Shown here in pieces: positions 28,801 through 38,947 of a stretch of DNA of 64,000 nt. Source of the DNA: Methylotenera oryzisoli (GTDB lineage Bacteria; Pseudomonadota; Gammaproteobacteria; Burkholderiales; Methylophilaceae); the NCBI GenBank assembly GCA_945881735.1, contig CAMCVF010000008.1, positions 1 through 64,000 of the forward strand, given 5' to 3'. The notes under the pieces are model-generated. The model was not told where the DNA came from and made no database searches. It saw nothing but the letters and a program-made list of their open reading frames with translations. Position numbers and translations under genes: made by a program. Within the stretch, counting starts at the first letter, position 1; the number at the start of each line of letters is the position of its first letter.

Positions 28801-29134
28801 TGGTACCAGTCAAGCGGGTAAAAATGATTTTGCCATGTTGTCATTAGCCGCGGGGGCAGTATTTTCTGACGATATTTCACTTTCGTTGCAAACAAAGCTG
28901 GCGCGCGCAGCAGGGCTTGATGAGTTAAGTTTTGGCGGTGCAGATGCCGATACCGCATCGCTGACTTTTGGAAAGCGCTTGTCTTCTAAACTTTATTTAA
29001 GTTATCAAAAAAGTGTGAGCGGCTTGTTAGACGTGGCAAGGCTAACTTTTAATATTACGCCACGCTGGGCGCTGCAAGCTGAAACAGGCACTGAAAGTGC
29101 TGTGGACGCTTTATACACTTTTAGTTTTAAATAA
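25841..29134 (+). CDS. tamB: translocation and assembly module protein TamB
   Basis: Long periplasm-spanning protein anchored in the inner membrane (residues about 8-26) and reaching TamA; AsmA/DUF490 superfamily. The middle is rich in repeated beta-strand segments, and the C-terminal DUF490 domain includes GTIRIRKGTYTAYGQ, RGVIAFTGPIDNPSLNIRA and ending SVSGLLDVARLTFNITPRW. The 1097-aa length is a little below E. coli's 1259. The start is TTG 25841, overlapping the tamA stop (TTGA). The order tamA-tamB is conserved. A role in lipid transport has also been proposed for this family. Confidence 0.93.
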   Translation: MSLANKTIWRYAKALLLSVVLLMFTPAQGEMTIHGSSNLDKLDYDVDNINFKLSKLESRWQLSPFDSSLLVEKMRAKRLVITLRDTKKKADKSGLPERINMPFPLRIQQAEVMELVIVTPTETYILNNVQFHLKADSKTIHLNYFRAATPYGQAQMQLTMQNERPFVLTGEASIKQASQDGSLAYNIKTLLAGDLYSLKFELSPLLVNENNQLALEQNAVNELIAANIQINGEVGLANDYPLELHAQMSNFKPEKLGAYPAGILNIDVDVQGNLGKQTGLQVKILAKDSYLQADNAKQRLTLLGNFVVDGSQINAIDLNANIASNIFKIKGNLGAADSVLEWQADLPELSAFCLELSGQATASGKVIGAFGQLTLRLKLAAQKLQLPNKFQLEKLDGQATISADTNGLVDATFNADGLKVAQNPVMNAALSLQGTHAVHRLKLSVASQQKIVPFQFDTLLEGGLKGETWQGFIQSLQLKGETPVTLQASARLSATLQDVELGNAVLQLKKGRLEINSLHGGRKGFVSQGKLSELALDDIPPSVFTLPPNLKGKPVFSGYWIINAMESVNAQAQFKLDSGDLSLSDSTGIAKPLGLQNLSADLKVINNQADLMWLLDGKQFGHFDGHVTTMLTKVESGFALMANAPLKINSIAQINTLAWLPLSETMADVQLDGALTMTLSADGTMQKPNLRGNAAGKNLQLLLPSQGVSLTEGTLQASFENDVLQIKEAIWKGGSGYVRTNGTLQFMKNQPKVALNWQAEQFTLLSGADRLLLLNGSGQTTLADDLLTISGDFKVLKGLVGLPDDDVPKLADDVVVLGRSEFVNEDELKILLNNLRIDLGDDFKLHGRGLDAQLYGTVTLAGLTQYLPHTEGTIRIRKGTYTAYGQILNITRGVIAFTGPIDNPSLNIRAMRNAPSNNYRVIKSNAETTSNNDAVTGSNFSQTTSSNLQNVNAGVEITGNGLNPAVKLVSEPNVPDTEKLSWLLLGRGTSQAGKNDFAMLSLAAGAVFSDDISLSLQTKLARAAGLDELSFGGADADTASLTFGKRLSSKLYLSYQKSVSGLLDVARLTFNITPRWALQAETGTESAVDALYTFSFK

Positions 29135-29173
29135 ACCGAGAAGCATTCTTTATGCTAAAAGATCGACTTAACG

Positions 29174-29202
29174 TTGACCACCCATGCAGGCGCGCGTAGA
29201 AT
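29174..29202 (+). promoter_or_regulatory. predicted sigma70 promoter of tpiA
   Basis: -35 TTGACC (29174-29179), a 17-base spacer and -10 TAGAAT (29197-29202), 26 bases before the tpiA ATG. The match to consensus and spacing are good, so tpiA has its own start despite lying just after tamB. Confidence 0.65.
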
Positions 29203-29227
29203 TCGCGGCAATTACTAAGGGTTTTTA

Positions 29228-30031
29228 ATGAGTCAGACTGCATCACCCGATCTTTTAAAAAAATCAGGCTTAGCCAAAAAACTAGTGGTTGCCAATTGGA
29301 AAATGCATGGTAATCTTGAGAAAAATAAAGTGCTATTGGCACAATACATTGCCGCTCTTTCTGGTTTGAAGCAGACAAAAATAGTTGTCTGTGCACCTTA
29401 CCCTTATTTGGCGCAGTTACAACAACTGTTGCAGCATACTAATATTTCATGGGGCGCGCAAAATATTGCAAAAAATGCAGAAGGTGCCTATACAGGTGAG
29501 GTGAGTGCCGCCATGCTAAAAGACTTTGGTTGTGAATATGTAATTGTTGGGCATTCAGAGCGCGCAACCGCCTATTGTGAGTCTGATGAAAATATCGCGC
29601 AAAAATTTGTGCAAGCAAAACAGCATGGATTAACCCCTATTTTATGCGTAGGCGAAACCTTAATCGAGCGTGAGGCAGGTCTGATGGAGCTTGTCATTGG
29701 TAAACAACTCGATACCATTATTGCGCAACATGGCGCGGCTATTTTTGCAGACAGCATTATTTCTTATGAGCCGATTTGGGCGATTGGCACAGGTTTAGCA
29801 GCCACTCCTATCCAAGCACAAGCTATGCACAAATTCATTCGTAATAAGATTGCCAGCATAGATAAAGAGGCGGCTAGCCGCTTAAAAATCCTGTACGGGG
29901 GAAGCATAAACCCGCAAAATGCGTTACAATTGTTAGTTGTATCGAATGTCGATGGTGGGCTGGTTGGAAAATGCTCGCTTGAAGCGCAGGGCTTTGAAAA
30001 AATATGCGCTGCGGCCGACATGGCAAATTAA
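29228..30031 (+). CDS. tpiA: triosephosphate isomerase
   Basis: Interconverts dihydroxyacetone phosphate and glyceraldehyde 3-phosphate. The substrate Lys is in ANWKMHGN, the electrophilic His in VIVGHSERA, the catalytic Glu in SYEPIWAIGTG, and the phosphate loop in LYGGSINPQN. At 267 aa it is a little longer than usual (about 250) through an N-terminal extension of some 18 residues. ATG 29228 has AAGG about 9 bases upstream. It precedes secG and the nuo operon, the standard betaproteobacterial order. Confidence 0.97.
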   Translation: MSQTASPDLLKKSGLAKKLVVANWKMHGNLEKNKVLLAQYIAALSGLKQTKIVVCAPYPYLAQLQQLLQHTNISWGAQNIAKNAEGAYTGEVSAAMLKDFGCEYVIVGHSERATAYCESDENIAQKFVQAKQHGLTPILCVGETLIEREAGLMELVIGKQLDTIIAQHGAAIFADSIISYEPIWAIGTGLAATPIQAQAMHKFIRNKIASIDKEAASRLKILYGGSINPQNALQLLVVSNVDGGLVGKCSLEAQGFEKICAAADMAN

Positions 30032-30115
30032 TTTGTTGATTTACAACAACGGTAAACGTTTGATAAGCAAGCTTATAGCTTGCAATTTAAGCGGCCATTT
30101 TTTGGAATTGGTTTG

Positions 30116-30469
30116 ATGGAAAATTTAATTACAGTTATTCACGTGCTTGCAGCTGCTGGCGTTATCGGTTTAGTGCTCATTCAACACGGTAAAGGTGCCG
30201 ATATGGGCGCAGCTTTTGGTAGTGGCGCATCGGGCAGTTTGTTTGGTGTAAGCGGCTCATCCAACATTTTAAGCAAGCTTACAGCCGCTTGCGTTGTAGT
30301 TTTTTTCTGCACCAGCTTAACACTTGCTTATATGGCAAGTCATCGTGCAGGTAATAGCAGTGTCATTAAAATGCCTGCAGCATCCAATAATATAAATGTT
30401 GTACCAACTGCAACTAAAGCGCCAGAAACAGCACCAAGCGGTAACACTGCGAAAGATATACCAAACTAA
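30116..30469 (+). CDS. secG: preprotein translocase subunit SecG
   Basis: Small auxiliary subunit of the SecYEG channel in the inner membrane. It has two helices: residues 2-22 (LITVIHVLAAAGVIGLVLI) and about 53-73 (LTAACVVVFFCTSLTLAYMA). Between them lies the conserved loop QHGKGADMGAAFGSGASGSL that marks SecG. I set the start at ATG 30116 (117 aa) with GGAA upstream; the frame extends to a TTG at 30080 but the extra residues have no family support. The C-terminal tail is Ala/Pro/Thr-rich and variable. Confidence 0.93.
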   Translation: MENLITVIHVLAAAGVIGLVLIQHGKGADMGAAFGSGASGSLFGVSGSSNILSKLTAACVVVFFCTSLTLAYMASHRAGNSSVIKMPAASNNINVVPTATKAPETAPSGNTAKDIPN

Positions 30470-30547
30470 AATCATAGAACTTACTGTTAAATGAAACTCA
30501 CTATTTTAGTTGCCCTCAGTATTTTGTAATTTAAGTGCCTTTAAGTT

Positions 30548-30632
30548 GCCGTCGTGGTGGAATTGGTAGACACGCTATCTTGAGGGGGTAGTGACGAAAG
30601 TCGTGAGAGTTCGAGTCTCTCCGTCGGCACCA
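30548..30632 (+). tRNA. tRNA-Leu(GAG)
   Basis: An 85-nt tRNA with encoded CCA. The D arm contains GGTGGAATTGGTAGACAC, the anticodon stem-loop is CTATC-TTGAGGG-GGTAG (anticodon GAG), the long variable arm of a class II tRNA follows, and the T arm is GAGAG-TTCGAGT-CTCTC. The acceptor stem GCCGTCG/CGTCGGC has a U·U mismatch at the fifth pair; other pairs are Watson-Crick. It lies between secG and nuoA. Confidence 0.95.
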
Positions 30633-30806
30633 AGTAGATGTTGAATTGCACCAGTAATTGTTAAGTTATATATAAAGATTGGCTTGATTAAAGGCAGTAA
30701 TATTTCAATAGTATTTTGCTGATATTAAAAGTATTTAAATGTTTTGATTGTTAGGCCAAAAGCCAAGCTTTCATAATCTGTTACAAAATCTTGTTAGGAT
30801 GTTTCT

Positions 30807-31163
30807 GTGCTGGAAAATTACTTTCCAATTTTGTTATTTATCTTAGTGGGCCTTGCTGTTGGTCTTGGTCCACTTATCATCGGTAAAATTGTTTCTCCAA
30901 GCAGGCCGGATACTGAAAAAAATTCGCCTTACGAGTGCGGATTTGAAGCGTTTGAAGATGCTCGCATGAAGTTTGATGTGCGCTACTACCTTGTCGCTAT
31001 CCTGTTTATTCTGTTCGATTTAGAAATTGCATTCCTATTTCCCTGGGCGGTAGTGTTGCAAGAAATTGGCTTGGCCGGCTTTTTAGCCATGATGCTGTTT
31101 TTATTTGTGCTGGTAGTTGGCTTTGTTTATGAGTGGATGAAGGGTGCCTTAGAATGGGATTAG
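30807..31163 (+). CDS. nuoA: NADH-quinone oxidoreductase subunit A
   Basis: Small membrane subunit of complex I at the junction of the peripheral and membrane arms. Three helices are visible ([60 protein letters not shown]). The conserved loop [20 protein letters not shown] carries the cysteine typical of this subunit. The start is GTG 30807. First gene of nuoA-N; the promoter is probably in the 175 bases after tRNA-Leu or shared with upstream genes. Confidence 0.96.
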   Translation: MLENYFPILLFILVGLAVGLGPLIIGKIVSPSRPDTEKNSPYECGFEAFEDARMKFDVRYYLVAILFILFDLEIAFLFPWAVVLQEIGLAGFLAMMLFLFVLVVGFVYEWMKGALEWD

Positions 31164-31182
31164 CTGCTAAAGGTGTTGAAAC

Positions 31183-31659
31183 ATGAGCTTAGAAGGCGTC
31201 TTAGAAAAAGGCTTTGTCACCACTACACTAGATACGGTTATTAATTACACTCGAACTGGTTCTTTGTGGCCGATGACTTTCGGTTTGGCATGTTGTGCGG
31301 TTGAGATGATGCACGCTGGCGCTTCGCGCTACGATTTAGACCGTTTTGGTATCGTATTTCGTCCTAGTCCAAGACAATCGGATGTGATGATAGTGGCGGG
31401 CACTCTAGTTAATAAGATGGCACCTGCTTTGCGCAAGGTTTATGACCAAATGGCAGAGCCGCGATGGGTGATTTCAATGGGTAGTTGCGCTAATGGCGGT
31501 GGGTATTATCATTACTCCTATGCTGTGGTGCGCGGCTGTGACCGTATTGTGCCAGTAGATGTCTATGTGCCGGGATGTCCTCCAACAGCTGAAGCTTTGC
31601 TATACGGCATTATTCAGTTGCAGAAAAAAATCAGACGTACTAATACGATTGCAAGATAA
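31183..31659 (+). CDS. nuoB: NADH-quinone oxidoreductase subunit B
   Basis: Carries iron-sulphur cluster N2, the last electron carrier before quinone. The ligand cysteines lie in [26 protein letters not shown] and [10 protein letters not shown]. 158 aa is the normal length. It follows nuoA by 19 bases. Confidence 0.97.
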   Translation: MSLEGVLEKGFVTTTLDTVINYTRTGSLWPMTFGLACCAVEMMHAGASRYDLDRFGIVFRPSPRQSDVMIVAGTLVNKMAPALRKVYDQMAEPRWVISMGSCANGGGYYHYSYAVVRGCDRIVPVDVYVPGCPPTAEALLYGIIQLQKKIRRTNTIAR

Positions 31660-31664
31660 TTTTT

Positions 31665-32258
31665 ATGTCACCCAAACTCGATCAGTTATCGGCTCTGCTA
31701 AAACTTGCCTTAAGCGACAAAATTACGCAAATAACCGTTGCGCTTGATGAAATTACCATTGAATGTCATCCCGATAACTATATTGCAGTAGCAACTAAAT
31801 TACGCGACCACGCAGAACTCAAATTCGAGCAGTTAATTGATTTGTGCGGTTTAGATTATAGCGACCATGGTGATGGCACTTGGGAGGGCGCACGATACGC
31901 AGTGGTATTGCACCTATTGTCTGTCAGCTTAAATCAGCGCATGCGTTTGCGCGTTTTTGCGCAAGATGATGATTTTCCTTTACTGCCAACACTTGTAGAA
32001 GTCTGGCCAGTCGCCAATTGGTTTGAGCGTGAAGCGTTTGATTTGTATGGATTGATGTTTGAAAATCATCCTGATTTACGCAGGCTTTTAACCGATTACG
32101 GTTTTGTAGGCCATCCATTCCGCAAAGATTTTCCTATGATTGGCAATGTTGAAATGCGTTACGACCCTGAGCAGCAGCGTGTGATTTATCAGCCTGTTTC
32201 CATTGAGTTACGAAACAATGTGCCACGAGTGATTCGTGATGATGGAGCACACAAGTAA
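31665..32258 (+). CDS. nuoC: NADH-quinone oxidoreductase subunit C
   Basis: 30-kDa peripheral-arm subunit that contacts NuoD. The family signature WYEREVYDLFGI appears here as [14 protein letters not shown], followed by [23 protein letters not shown]. 197 aa. Its stop codon shares a base with the nuoD ATG (TAATG). It is separate from nuoD, unlike the fused CD subunit of E. coli. Confidence 0.96.
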   Translation: MSPKLDQLSALLKLALSDKITQITVALDEITIECHPDNYIAVATKLRDHAELKFEQLIDLCGLDYSDHGDGTWEGARYAVVLHLLSVSLNQRMRLRVFAQDDDFPLLPTLVEVWPVANWFEREAFDLYGLMFENHPDLRRLLTDYGFVGHPFRKDFPMIGNVEMRYDPEQQRVIYQPVSIELRNNVPRVIRDDGAHK

Positions 32259-33511
32259 TGGCTGAAATTAGAAATTACACCATGAATTTTGGACCGCAGC
32301 ACCCTGCGGCACACGGAGTCTTGCGCTTGGTACTAGAGTTAGATGGTGAAGTCATTCAGCGCGCTGACCCCCATATAGGTTTATTGCATCGCGCCACTGA
32401 AAAATTAGCCGAAAATCGTACCTATTTACAATCAATTCCATATATGGATAGGCTCGATTATGTATCCATGATGGCGAATGAGCATGCTTATGTGATGGCG
32501 ATTGAAAAGATGATGGGTATTGATGTGCCGATTCGCGCGCAGTATATCCGTGTCATGTTCGATGAAATTACCCGCGTTTTAAATCATTTGTTGTGGCTAG
32601 GCGCGCATGCGTTAGACGTTGGTGCGATGACGGTCTTTCTATATGCATTTAGAGAACGTGAAGATCTGTTTGACTGTTACGAAGCGGTTTCTGGCGCTCG
32701 TATGCACGCTGCTTATTACCGTCCAGGTGGCGTATATCGTGATTTGCCAAATCAAATGCCGCAGCATGAAACAACCAAATTTCGCAGCGCAAAACAAATT
32801 AGCAAGCTAAATGACAACCGCCAAGGTTCTTTTTTAGATTTTATCGAAGACTTTACCAATCGCTTTCCTAGTTACATTGATGAATATGAAACGCTACTAA
32901 CCGACAATCGTATCTGGAAACAGCGTACCGTTGGTATTGGTGTAGTTTCACCTGAACGTGCCTTGGCGTTGGGTTTTACTGGCCCTATGTTGCGCGGTTC
33001 TGGCATTGAGTGGGATTTGCGCAAAAAACAACCTTATGAAGTGTATGCCAATTTAGATTTTGATATTCCTGTTGGCGTGAATGGTGATTGTTATGATCGT
33101 TACTTGGTGCGCATCGAAGAATTTAGGCAATCCAATAATATTATCAAGCAATGTATTAATTGGTTGCGCGCCAACCCAGGCCCAGTCATTACCACCGATA
33201 ATAAAGTGGCACCACCAGACCGTGAAGGCATGAAAACCAATATGGAAGACATGATCCACCACTTTAAGTTATTCACCGAAGGCTTTCATGTGCCAGCGGG
33301 CGAGGCTTATGCCGCGGTCGAGCATCCAAAGGGTGAGTTTGGTATTTACATGGTGTCAGATGGCGCAAATAAGCCTTATCGCTTAAAGATTCGTGCGCCG
33401 GGTTATCCACATCTTGCAGCATTAGACGAGATGACCAAAGGCCATATGATTGCCGACTTAGTTGCAATCATCGGCACGCAAGATATAGTGTTTGGTGAAA
33501 TAGATAGATAA
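32258..33511 (+). CDS. nuoD: NADH-quinone oxidoreductase subunit D
   Basis: 49-kDa quinone-site subunit. [16 protein letters not shown] near the N-terminus and the [14 protein letters not shown] stretch bear the conserved quinone-site His residues; the C-terminus ends [14 protein letters not shown], the family signature. 417 aa is normal. It overlaps the nuoC stop by one base and is followed by a 165-base gap before nuoE, unusual in this otherwise compact operon. Confidence 0.97.
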   Translation: MAEIRNYTMNFGPQHPAAHGVLRLVLELDGEVIQRADPHIGLLHRATEKLAENRTYLQSIPYMDRLDYVSMMANEHAYVMAIEKMMGIDVPIRAQYIRVMFDEITRVLNHLLWLGAHALDVGAMTVFLYAFREREDLFDCYEAVSGARMHAAYYRPGGVYRDLPNQMPQHETTKFRSAKQISKLNDNRQGSFLDFIEDFTNRFPSYIDEYETLLTDNRIWKQRTVGIGVVSPERALALGFTGPMLRGSGIEWDLRKKQPYEVYANLDFDIPVGVNGDCYDRYLVRIEEFRQSNNIIKQCINWLRANPGPVITTDNKVAPPDREGMKTNMEDMIHHFKLFTEGFHVPAGEAYAAVEHPKGEFGIYMVSDGANKPYRLKIRAPGYPHLAALDEMTKGHMIADLVAIIGTQDIVFGEIDR

Positions 33512-33612
33512 TGAAAAAGCAAAATTTCGACACCCAAAGTCTTGAGACTGGACTCTGTTGCTTTGCAAAAAAATTTGTTTGCAGAGTGCAGCTATGCGGC
33601 GCAAATTTTTAA
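33511..33612 (+). CDS. possible 33-aa ORF coupled to nuoD
   Basis: An ATG shares its A with the nuoD stop (TAATG), the arrangement used by genuine couplings elsewhere in this operon. It would encode 33 residues beginning MKKQNFDTQ with four cysteines and basic residues. No family is recognised. The stretch also contains an inverted repeat (33569-33577 AAAAATTTG with 33602-33610 CAAATTTTT), so it may instead be a non-coding insertion in the nuoD-nuoE gap. It is not counted as a gene with any certainty. Confidence 0.2.
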   Translation: MKKQNFDTQSLETGLCCFAKKFVCRVQLCGANF

Positions 33613-33676
33613 GCTTTGCTACTTGTCTTGTTTAGACATTTTGATTTTTTAGGAATAACAAATAACGGATTGCAAC

Positions 33677-34150
33677 ATGCTTAGTAAAGAATCCATAGCA
33701 AAGATAGATTACGAACTCACCAAATATCCTGCCGACAAAAGGCAGGCAGCGGTAATGAGTGCGCTGCGTATTGTGCAAACAGAGCGTGGCTGGCTATCGA
33801 AAGAGAGTATTACTGAGGTGGCAGAGTATTTGCGCATCCCTGAAATTGCAGCCATGGAAGTGGCGACTTTTTATAATATGTATGACTTGCAGCCAGTTGG
33901 AAAATACAAAATTAGTATTTGTACTAATATTTCCTGCATGTTGCGCGATTCTGATTCAATAGTGAATCACTTGCAATCCAAGTTGGGTGTTGGTTTTAAT
34001 GAAGTAACACCAGATGGTAAATTTTGCTTAAAAGAAGGCGAATGCATGGGTGCTTGCGGCGGTGCGCCATTGTTTATTGTGAACAATCACACAATGCATG
34101 AGTTTTTAAGTGTTGATAAAGTAGATGCTATTTTAGAAGCGTTGGAGTAA
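33677..34150 (+). CDS. nuoE: NADH-quinone oxidoreductase subunit E
   Basis: 24-kDa subunit with [2Fe-2S] cluster N1a. Cluster ligands: Cys in [11 protein letters not shown] (two) and in [12 protein letters not shown] (two). 157 aa is normal. It partners NuoF in the NADH-dehydrogenase module and its stop is 2 bases from nuoF. Confidence 0.96.
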   Translation: MLSKESIAKIDYELTKYPADKRQAAVMSALRIVQTERGWLSKESITEVAEYLRIPEIAAMEVATFYNMYDLQPVGKYKISICTNISCMLRDSDSIVNHLQSKLGVGFNEVTPDGKFCLKEGECMGACGGAPLFIVNNHTMHEFLSVDKVDAILEALE

Positions 34151-34152
34151 TC

Positions 34153-35469
34153 ATGGGAACGTTAACAGAAGATGTTGTAATGACTGATTTAAGTAAGCAA
34201 ACCTTGCTTACTTTACGCTCGTTAACTGAAAAAAATCCAGCCTCGCTGGAAACCTATATTAAGCTGGGTGGCTACGCACAGCTTAAAAGAATTGTTACCG
34301 AAAAAGTAAAAGCTACCGAAATTATTGCTCAAATTAAAACCTCAAATTTACGTGGCCGCGGTGGTGCAGGTTTCCCTACTGGTCTTAAATGGAGTTTTAT
34401 GCCACGTTATTATGACGGCACAAAATATTTGGTTTGTAATTCGGATGAAGGCGAACCAGGAACCTTTAAAGACCGCGATATTATTCGCTATAATCCGCAC
34501 CAGCTTATTGAAGGCATGGCGATTGCAGCTTACACACTGGGCGCGCGCGTTGGATATAACTATATTCACGGCGAAATTTGGCAAGATTACGATATTTTTG
34601 AAGCGGCACTGCATGAGGCCAATGCGGCTGGCTATTTAGGTGAAAACCTATTTGATAGTAGCTTTAGTTTTGATTTATATGCCGTGCATGGCTATGGCGC
34701 TTATATCTGCGGCGAAGAGACGGCATTAATCGAATCAATTGAAGGTAAAAAAGGCCAGCCACGTTTTAAACCGCCTTTCCCTGCTAGTTATGGTGTTTTT
34801 GGCAAGCCGACTAATGTTAATAATACCGAAAGTTATGCCAGCATTCCGTGGATTTTGCAGCACGGCGGTCAAGCATTTGCCGATTTAGGTGTGCCTAATT
34901 CCGGCGGTACTAAATTGTTTTCAGTTTCTGGCCATGTGGAAAAACCAGGTAATTATGAAGTGAATATGGGCATGCCATTTACTGAGTTACTGCAATTAGC
35001 AGGCGGTGTCTGGAAAGGCCGCCAGTTGAAAGCGGTAATTCCTGGCGGGCCTTCAACAGCTGTAATGAAAGCTGAAATGATTCAAAATGCCACCATGGAT
35101 TACGATAGTTTAAGCAAGGCGGGCTCTAGTTTAGGTGCTGGCTCGATGATTGTGATGGACGATACCACTTGCATGGTTAAAACGCTTAAACGTTTAAGCT
35201 TTTTCTTTTATGAAGAAAGTTGTGGCCAATGTACACCGTGTCGCGAAGGCACCGGTTGGGTATATCGTGTTATCAGTCGCATTGTGGATGGTAAAGGTAA
35301 AATGGAAGATTTAGACTTGCTAACCGATGTCAGCAATAATATTTCTGGCCGCACAATTTGTGCCTTGGGCGATGCGGCGGCAACACCTGTATTAAGTTTT
35401 ATTAAGCATTTCAGGCAAGAGTTTGAGTATTACATTCAGCATGGTAAGTCGATGATTGACGGTAAATAG
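34153..35469 (+). CDS. nuoF: NADH-quinone oxidoreductase subunit F
   Basis: 51-kDa NADH- and FMN-binding subunit, where NADH enters complex I. The NADH/FMN site is [33 protein letters not shown] forms part of the FMN site; the [4Fe-4S] N3 ligands are in [15 protein letters not shown] with a later Cys in [10 protein letters not shown] 34153 gives 438 aa; a second ATG (34180, MTDLSK) is an alternative start. Confidence 0.96.
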   Translation: MGTLTEDVVMTDLSKQTLLTLRSLTEKNPASLETYIKLGGYAQLKRIVTEKVKATEIIAQIKTSNLRGRGGAGFPTGLKWSFMPRYYDGTKYLVCNSDEGEPGTFKDRDIIRYNPHQLIEGMAIAAYTLGARVGYNYIHGEIWQDYDIFEAALHEANAAGYLGENLFDSSFSFDLYAVHGYGAYICGEETALIESIEGKKGQPRFKPPFPASYGVFGKPTNVNNTESYASIPWILQHGGQAFADLGVPNSGGTKLFSVSGHVEKPGNYEVNMGMPFTELLQLAGGVWKGRQLKAVIPGGPSTAVMKAEMIQNATMDYDSLSKAGSSLGAGSMIVMDDTTCMVKTLKRLSFFFYEESCGQCTPCREGTGWVYRVISRIVDGKGKMEDLDLLTDVSNNISGRTICALGDAAATPVLSFIKHFRQEFEYYIQHGKSMIDGK

Positions 35470-35472
35470 CAT

Positions 35473-37917
35473 ATGTTAAATATTGAAATAGATGGCAAAC
35501 CATTAGAAGTCGAGCACGGTAGCACCATCATTGACGCGGCTGATAAGGTCGGCATTGAGATTCCACGTTTTTGTTACCACAAAAAACTATCCGTTGCGGC
35601 TAACTGCCGTATGTGCCTAGTGCAAGTTGAAAAGTTCAACAAACCTTTACCTGCTTGCGCCACGCCTGTAGCCGACGGCATGAAGATTTTTACCCGTAGC
35701 AAATCAGCTGTTGAAGCACAAAAAAGCGTGATGGAATTTTTGCTCATTAACCATCCGCTTGATTGCCCCATTTGTGATCAAGGCGGTGAGTGCGATTTAC
35801 AGGATATTGCCGTTGCTTATGGAGCTAGCGGGTCACGTTACACCGAAGAAAAGCGTGTAGTTTTAAACAAAAATATTGGCCCATTAATCAGTACCGATAT
35901 GACGCGGTGTATTCAATGTACGCGTTGTGTGCGCTTCTTAAAAGAAGTCGGCGGCATGCAAGAGTTGGGCCTCGTTGGTCGTGGCGAACATGCAGAAATT
36001 ACCGCATATGTTGATAAATCCGTTAATTCAGAGCTAAGCGGCAATATTATTGATTTGTGCCCTGTTGGCGCGCTCACCAATAAGCCATTCCGTTATTCAG
36101 CACGTAGTTGGGAACTGACACGTCGCCCAAGCATTGCGCCGCATGATGGTTTGGGTTCGCATATTGAAGTGCATGTAAAAGATAACAAAGTAATGCGCGT
36201 TTTACCGCGTGAAAAAGAAAGTATCAACGAATGCTGGTTGTCAGACCGTGATAGATATTCTTATGTGGGGTTGAATAGTCCAGACCGTTTAAAAGTACCG
36301 ATGATTAAGCATAACGGTGCTTGGGTAGAAACTGATTGGAAAACTGCTTTAGAGTTTGCCGCTGGCCAGATTAAAGACATCACTAATCAACATGGCGCTG
36401 ATTCTTTAGGTGTGTTAGTTTCACCTAACAGTACGATGGAAGAAGGCTATTTAATCAAACAGTTAGCTAATGGTTTAGGTTGCGGTAATGTAGATTATCG
36501 CTTGCGTCAAACCGATTTTAGATTAGATGGCAAACGCGTTGGAACGCCTTGGATGGGGTGCAATATTCAAGAAATTGAAGATTTAGACCGTATCTTGATT
36601 ATCGGATCTAACTTGCGTAACGAGCATCCATTATTGGCACAACGCTTCCGTAAAGCGGTTGCCAATGGCGCTGAGCTATCGATTGTGAGTCCGCTAGATA
36701 ATGATCCACTCATGAAGATTGCACATAAAGTGATTGTGCGTCCAAACGATATGGTGAATGTGTTGGGTCAAATCTTAAAAGCCATGTCTGGCTTGCAACG
36801 CTTGTCATTATGTTTGCCACCATCACTCAATAAGTTGCTAGAAACCATTAAAGTACGTCCAAATACGCAAGCCATGGCTGAGAGCTTGGCGGGTTTGGCA
36901 GGTGCAAAAGGCACAGTGGATTTGGTTGCGCCAAAAGTAGGACTTTTCTTAGGGAATATGGCATTAAGTGATCCACGCTTTACTGAGATGTACAGTATGA
37001 TGGAAGCAATCGGCGGTATTTGTGGCGCCAAAGGCGGCATATTGCCAGCAGCTGCCAATAGCACAGGTATGCACTTAATTGGCGTGATGCCAAATGCAAC
37101 AGGCATGCATGCGCGTGCTATGTTAGAAGTGCATCGTAAAGCGTATTTGCTATTGAATGTTGAGCCAGAATTAGATTGCCAACATGCTGCTTTAGCAAAA
37201 GCCGCTATGGCACAAGCTGAATGTGTAGTGGCGTTAACTGCTTTCAAATCAGAGGCATTGGAAAATGCAGATGTGTTGTTACCAATTGCGCCTTTTAGCG
37301 AGACATCTGGAAGTTTTATGAGCATGGAAGGACGTGTGCAAAGTTTTGCAGCCGTTGCTAAGCCGCTTGGAGAAAGCCGCCCCGCTTGGAAAGTGTTGCG
37401 CGTTTTAGCCAACACACTAGGCCTAGAAGGTTTTGATTTTGACAGTAGCGAAGCTGTTAAAAATGCCATATTTAAAGGTGAAAAACCATCTACAGTGGTG
37501 TGGCGTAGCTTAAACAATAACCTAAAAGAATTAGTTGAAATTGAAGTCAATATTAAATCGGCTGGTTTGCAACGCATTGGCGAAGTGCCACAATATGAAT
37601 CCGATGCAATCGTGCGTCGCTCTACACCATTACAAAAAACCAAATACAATGTTCGACCAATGGCGCGTATGCGTGCCGAACAAATAGCTCAGTTGGGTTT
37701 GATTGAAGGCGATATTGTGATGGCTAGCCAAGATAAAGGCAGCGCCGTGCTACAAGTGAAGCTGGATAACCATGTGGCTATGGGCTGTGTGCGGGTGGCA
37801 GCATCGCATGAGCTAACGACGGGTTTGGGCGATTTAATGGGCGATATTACGATTGAAAAAACCAGCAAAGAACTATACAAACCATACGAAACAACCATGA
37901 TGAGTGTGGTGGCGTAA
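35473..37917 (+). CDS. nuoG: NADH-quinone oxidoreductase subunit G
   Basis: 75-kDa iron-sulphur subunit that wires electrons away from FMN. The N-terminal [2Fe-2S] domain has [17 protein letters not shown] (residues 31-47); the His/Cys [4Fe-4S] site is in [15 protein letters not shown]; and [12 protein letters not shown] with [10 protein letters not shown] form the ferredoxin-like site. The remaining two-thirds is a molybdopterin-oxidoreductase-like domain without a cofactor, as usual. 814 aa. The TAA/ATG overlap links it to nuoH. Confidence 0.96.
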   Translation: MLNIEIDGKPLEVEHGSTIIDAADKVGIEIPRFCYHKKLSVAANCRMCLVQVEKFNKPLPACATPVADGMKIFTRSKSAVEAQKSVMEFLLINHPLDCPICDQGGECDLQDIAVAYGASGSRYTEEKRVVLNKNIGPLISTDMTRCIQCTRCVRFLKEVGGMQELGLVGRGEHAEITAYVDKSVNSELSGNIIDLCPVGALTNKPFRYSARSWELTRRPSIAPHDGLGSHIEVHVKDNKVMRVLPREKESINECWLSDRDRYSYVGLNSPDRLKVPMIKHNGAWVETDWKTALEFAAGQIKDITNQHGADSLGVLVSPNSTMEEGYLIKQLANGLGCGNVDYRLRQTDFRLDGKRVGTPWMGCNIQEIEDLDRILIIGSNLRNEHPLLAQRFRKAVANGAELSIVSPLDNDPLMKIAHKVIVRPNDMVNVLGQILKAMSGLQRLSLCLPPSLNKLLETIKVRPNTQAMAESLAGLAGAKGTVDLVAPKVGLFLGNMALSDPRFTEMYSMMEAIGGICGAKGGILPAAANSTGMHLIGVMPNATGMHARAMLEVHRKAYLLLNVEPELDCQHAALAKAAMAQAECVVALTAFKSEALENADVLLPIAPFSETSGSFMSMEGRVQSFAAVAKPLGESRPAWKVLRVLANTLGLEGFDFDSSEAVKNAIFKGEKPSTVVWRSLNNNLKELVEIEVNIKSAGLQRIGEVPQYESDAIVRRSTPLQKTKYNVRPMARMRAEQIAQLGLIEGDIVMASQDKGSAVLQVKLDNHVAMGCVRVAASHELTTGLGDLMGDITIEKTSKELYKPYETTMMSVVA

Positions 37918-38945
37918 TGGAGTTTATAGCGAATTTATTTGGCAGCTACTGGCCTGCAGTTGAGCTAACAAGCTGGACGCTGATTAAAATCGTTGCCATC
38001 GTATTGCCGTTGATGATTTCAGTGGCTTATCTGACATGGGCTGAACGTAAAGTGATTGGTTACATGCAAGTGCGGGTGGGACCAAACCGCGTGGGTTATT
38101 TTGGATTGCTACAACCGTTTGCTGATGCGATTAAGCTGATATTTAAAGAAATTGTGGTGCCAACCGCTTCTAATAAAGCACTATTTTTTATTGGGCCAGT
38201 ATTAGCCATTGCGCCAGCTTTTGCGGCTTGGGCGGTTATTCCGTTTGATGCCACATTAGTTTTAGCGAATCTTGATGCGGGTTTGTTGTATATTTTAGCC
38301 ATGACCTCTGTTGCGGTTTACGGCGTAATTATCGCGGGTTGGGCATCCAACTCTAAATATGCCTTTTTAGGTAGCTTGCGTTCTGCAGCACAAATAGTGT
38401 CTTACGAAATTGCCATGGGTTTTGCTTTAGTGGGCGTATTAATGTGCGCCAACTCATTAAATCTAGGCAAAATTGTGATGGGGCAAGCGGGCGGTTTCTG
38501 GCATTGGTATTTCATTCCGTTATTCCCATTGTTTGTGGTGTATTTTATTAGTGCGGTGGCTGAGACTAATCGTGCGCCATTTGACGTGGCCGAGGGCGAA
38601 TCAGAAATTGTAGCAGGTTTCCATGTGGAATATTCTGGCCCTGGCTTTATGGTATTTTTCTTGGCGGAATATGCCAATATTTGGCTGGTTTGCGCGTTAG
38701 CTGCCACTATGTTCTTAGGCGGTTGGTTGTCGCCGGTACCATTTTTACCCGATAGCATATTGTGGTTTTTAGGCAAAATGTGTTTCTTGGTATTCTTCTT
38801 TTTATGGTTTAGAGCCACATTTCCGCGGTATCGTTACGACCAAATTATGCGCTTGGGCTGGAAAATATTTATTCCAATCACCTTGGTGTGGATTATATTC
38901 GTTGGTGCGATGATGCAGACTTCACTTGGGTATTTATTTCACTAA
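37917..38945 (+). CDS. nuoH: NADH-quinone oxidoreductase subunit H
   Basis: Membrane subunit (eight helices) next to the quinone chamber. The markers [19 protein letters not shown] and [20 protein letters not shown] are the two family signatures, with acidic residues thought to carry protons to the site. 342 aa. Start overlaps the nuoG stop (TAATGG). Confidence 0.97.
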   Translation: MEFIANLFGSYWPAVELTSWTLIKIVAIVLPLMISVAYLTWAERKVIGYMQVRVGPNRVGYFGLLQPFADAIKLIFKEIVVPTASNKALFFIGPVLAIAPAFAAWAVIPFDATLVLANLDAGLLYILAMTSVAVYGVIIAGWASNSKYAFLGSLRSAAQIVSYEIAMGFALVGVLMCANSLNLGKIVMGQAGGFWHWYFIPLFPLFVVYFISAVAETNRAPFDVAEGESEIVAGFHVEYSGPGFMVFFLAEYANIWLVCALAATMFLGGWLSPVPFLPDSILWFLGKMCFLVFFFLWFRATFPRYRYDQIMRLGWKIFIPITLVWIIFVGAMMQTSLGYLFH

Positions 38946-38947
38946 TT

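Noticed and set aside
36768-37649. Minus-strand 293-codon frame antisense to nuoG
   Set aside because: Shadow of nuoG; no family features and no ribosome binding site of its own.
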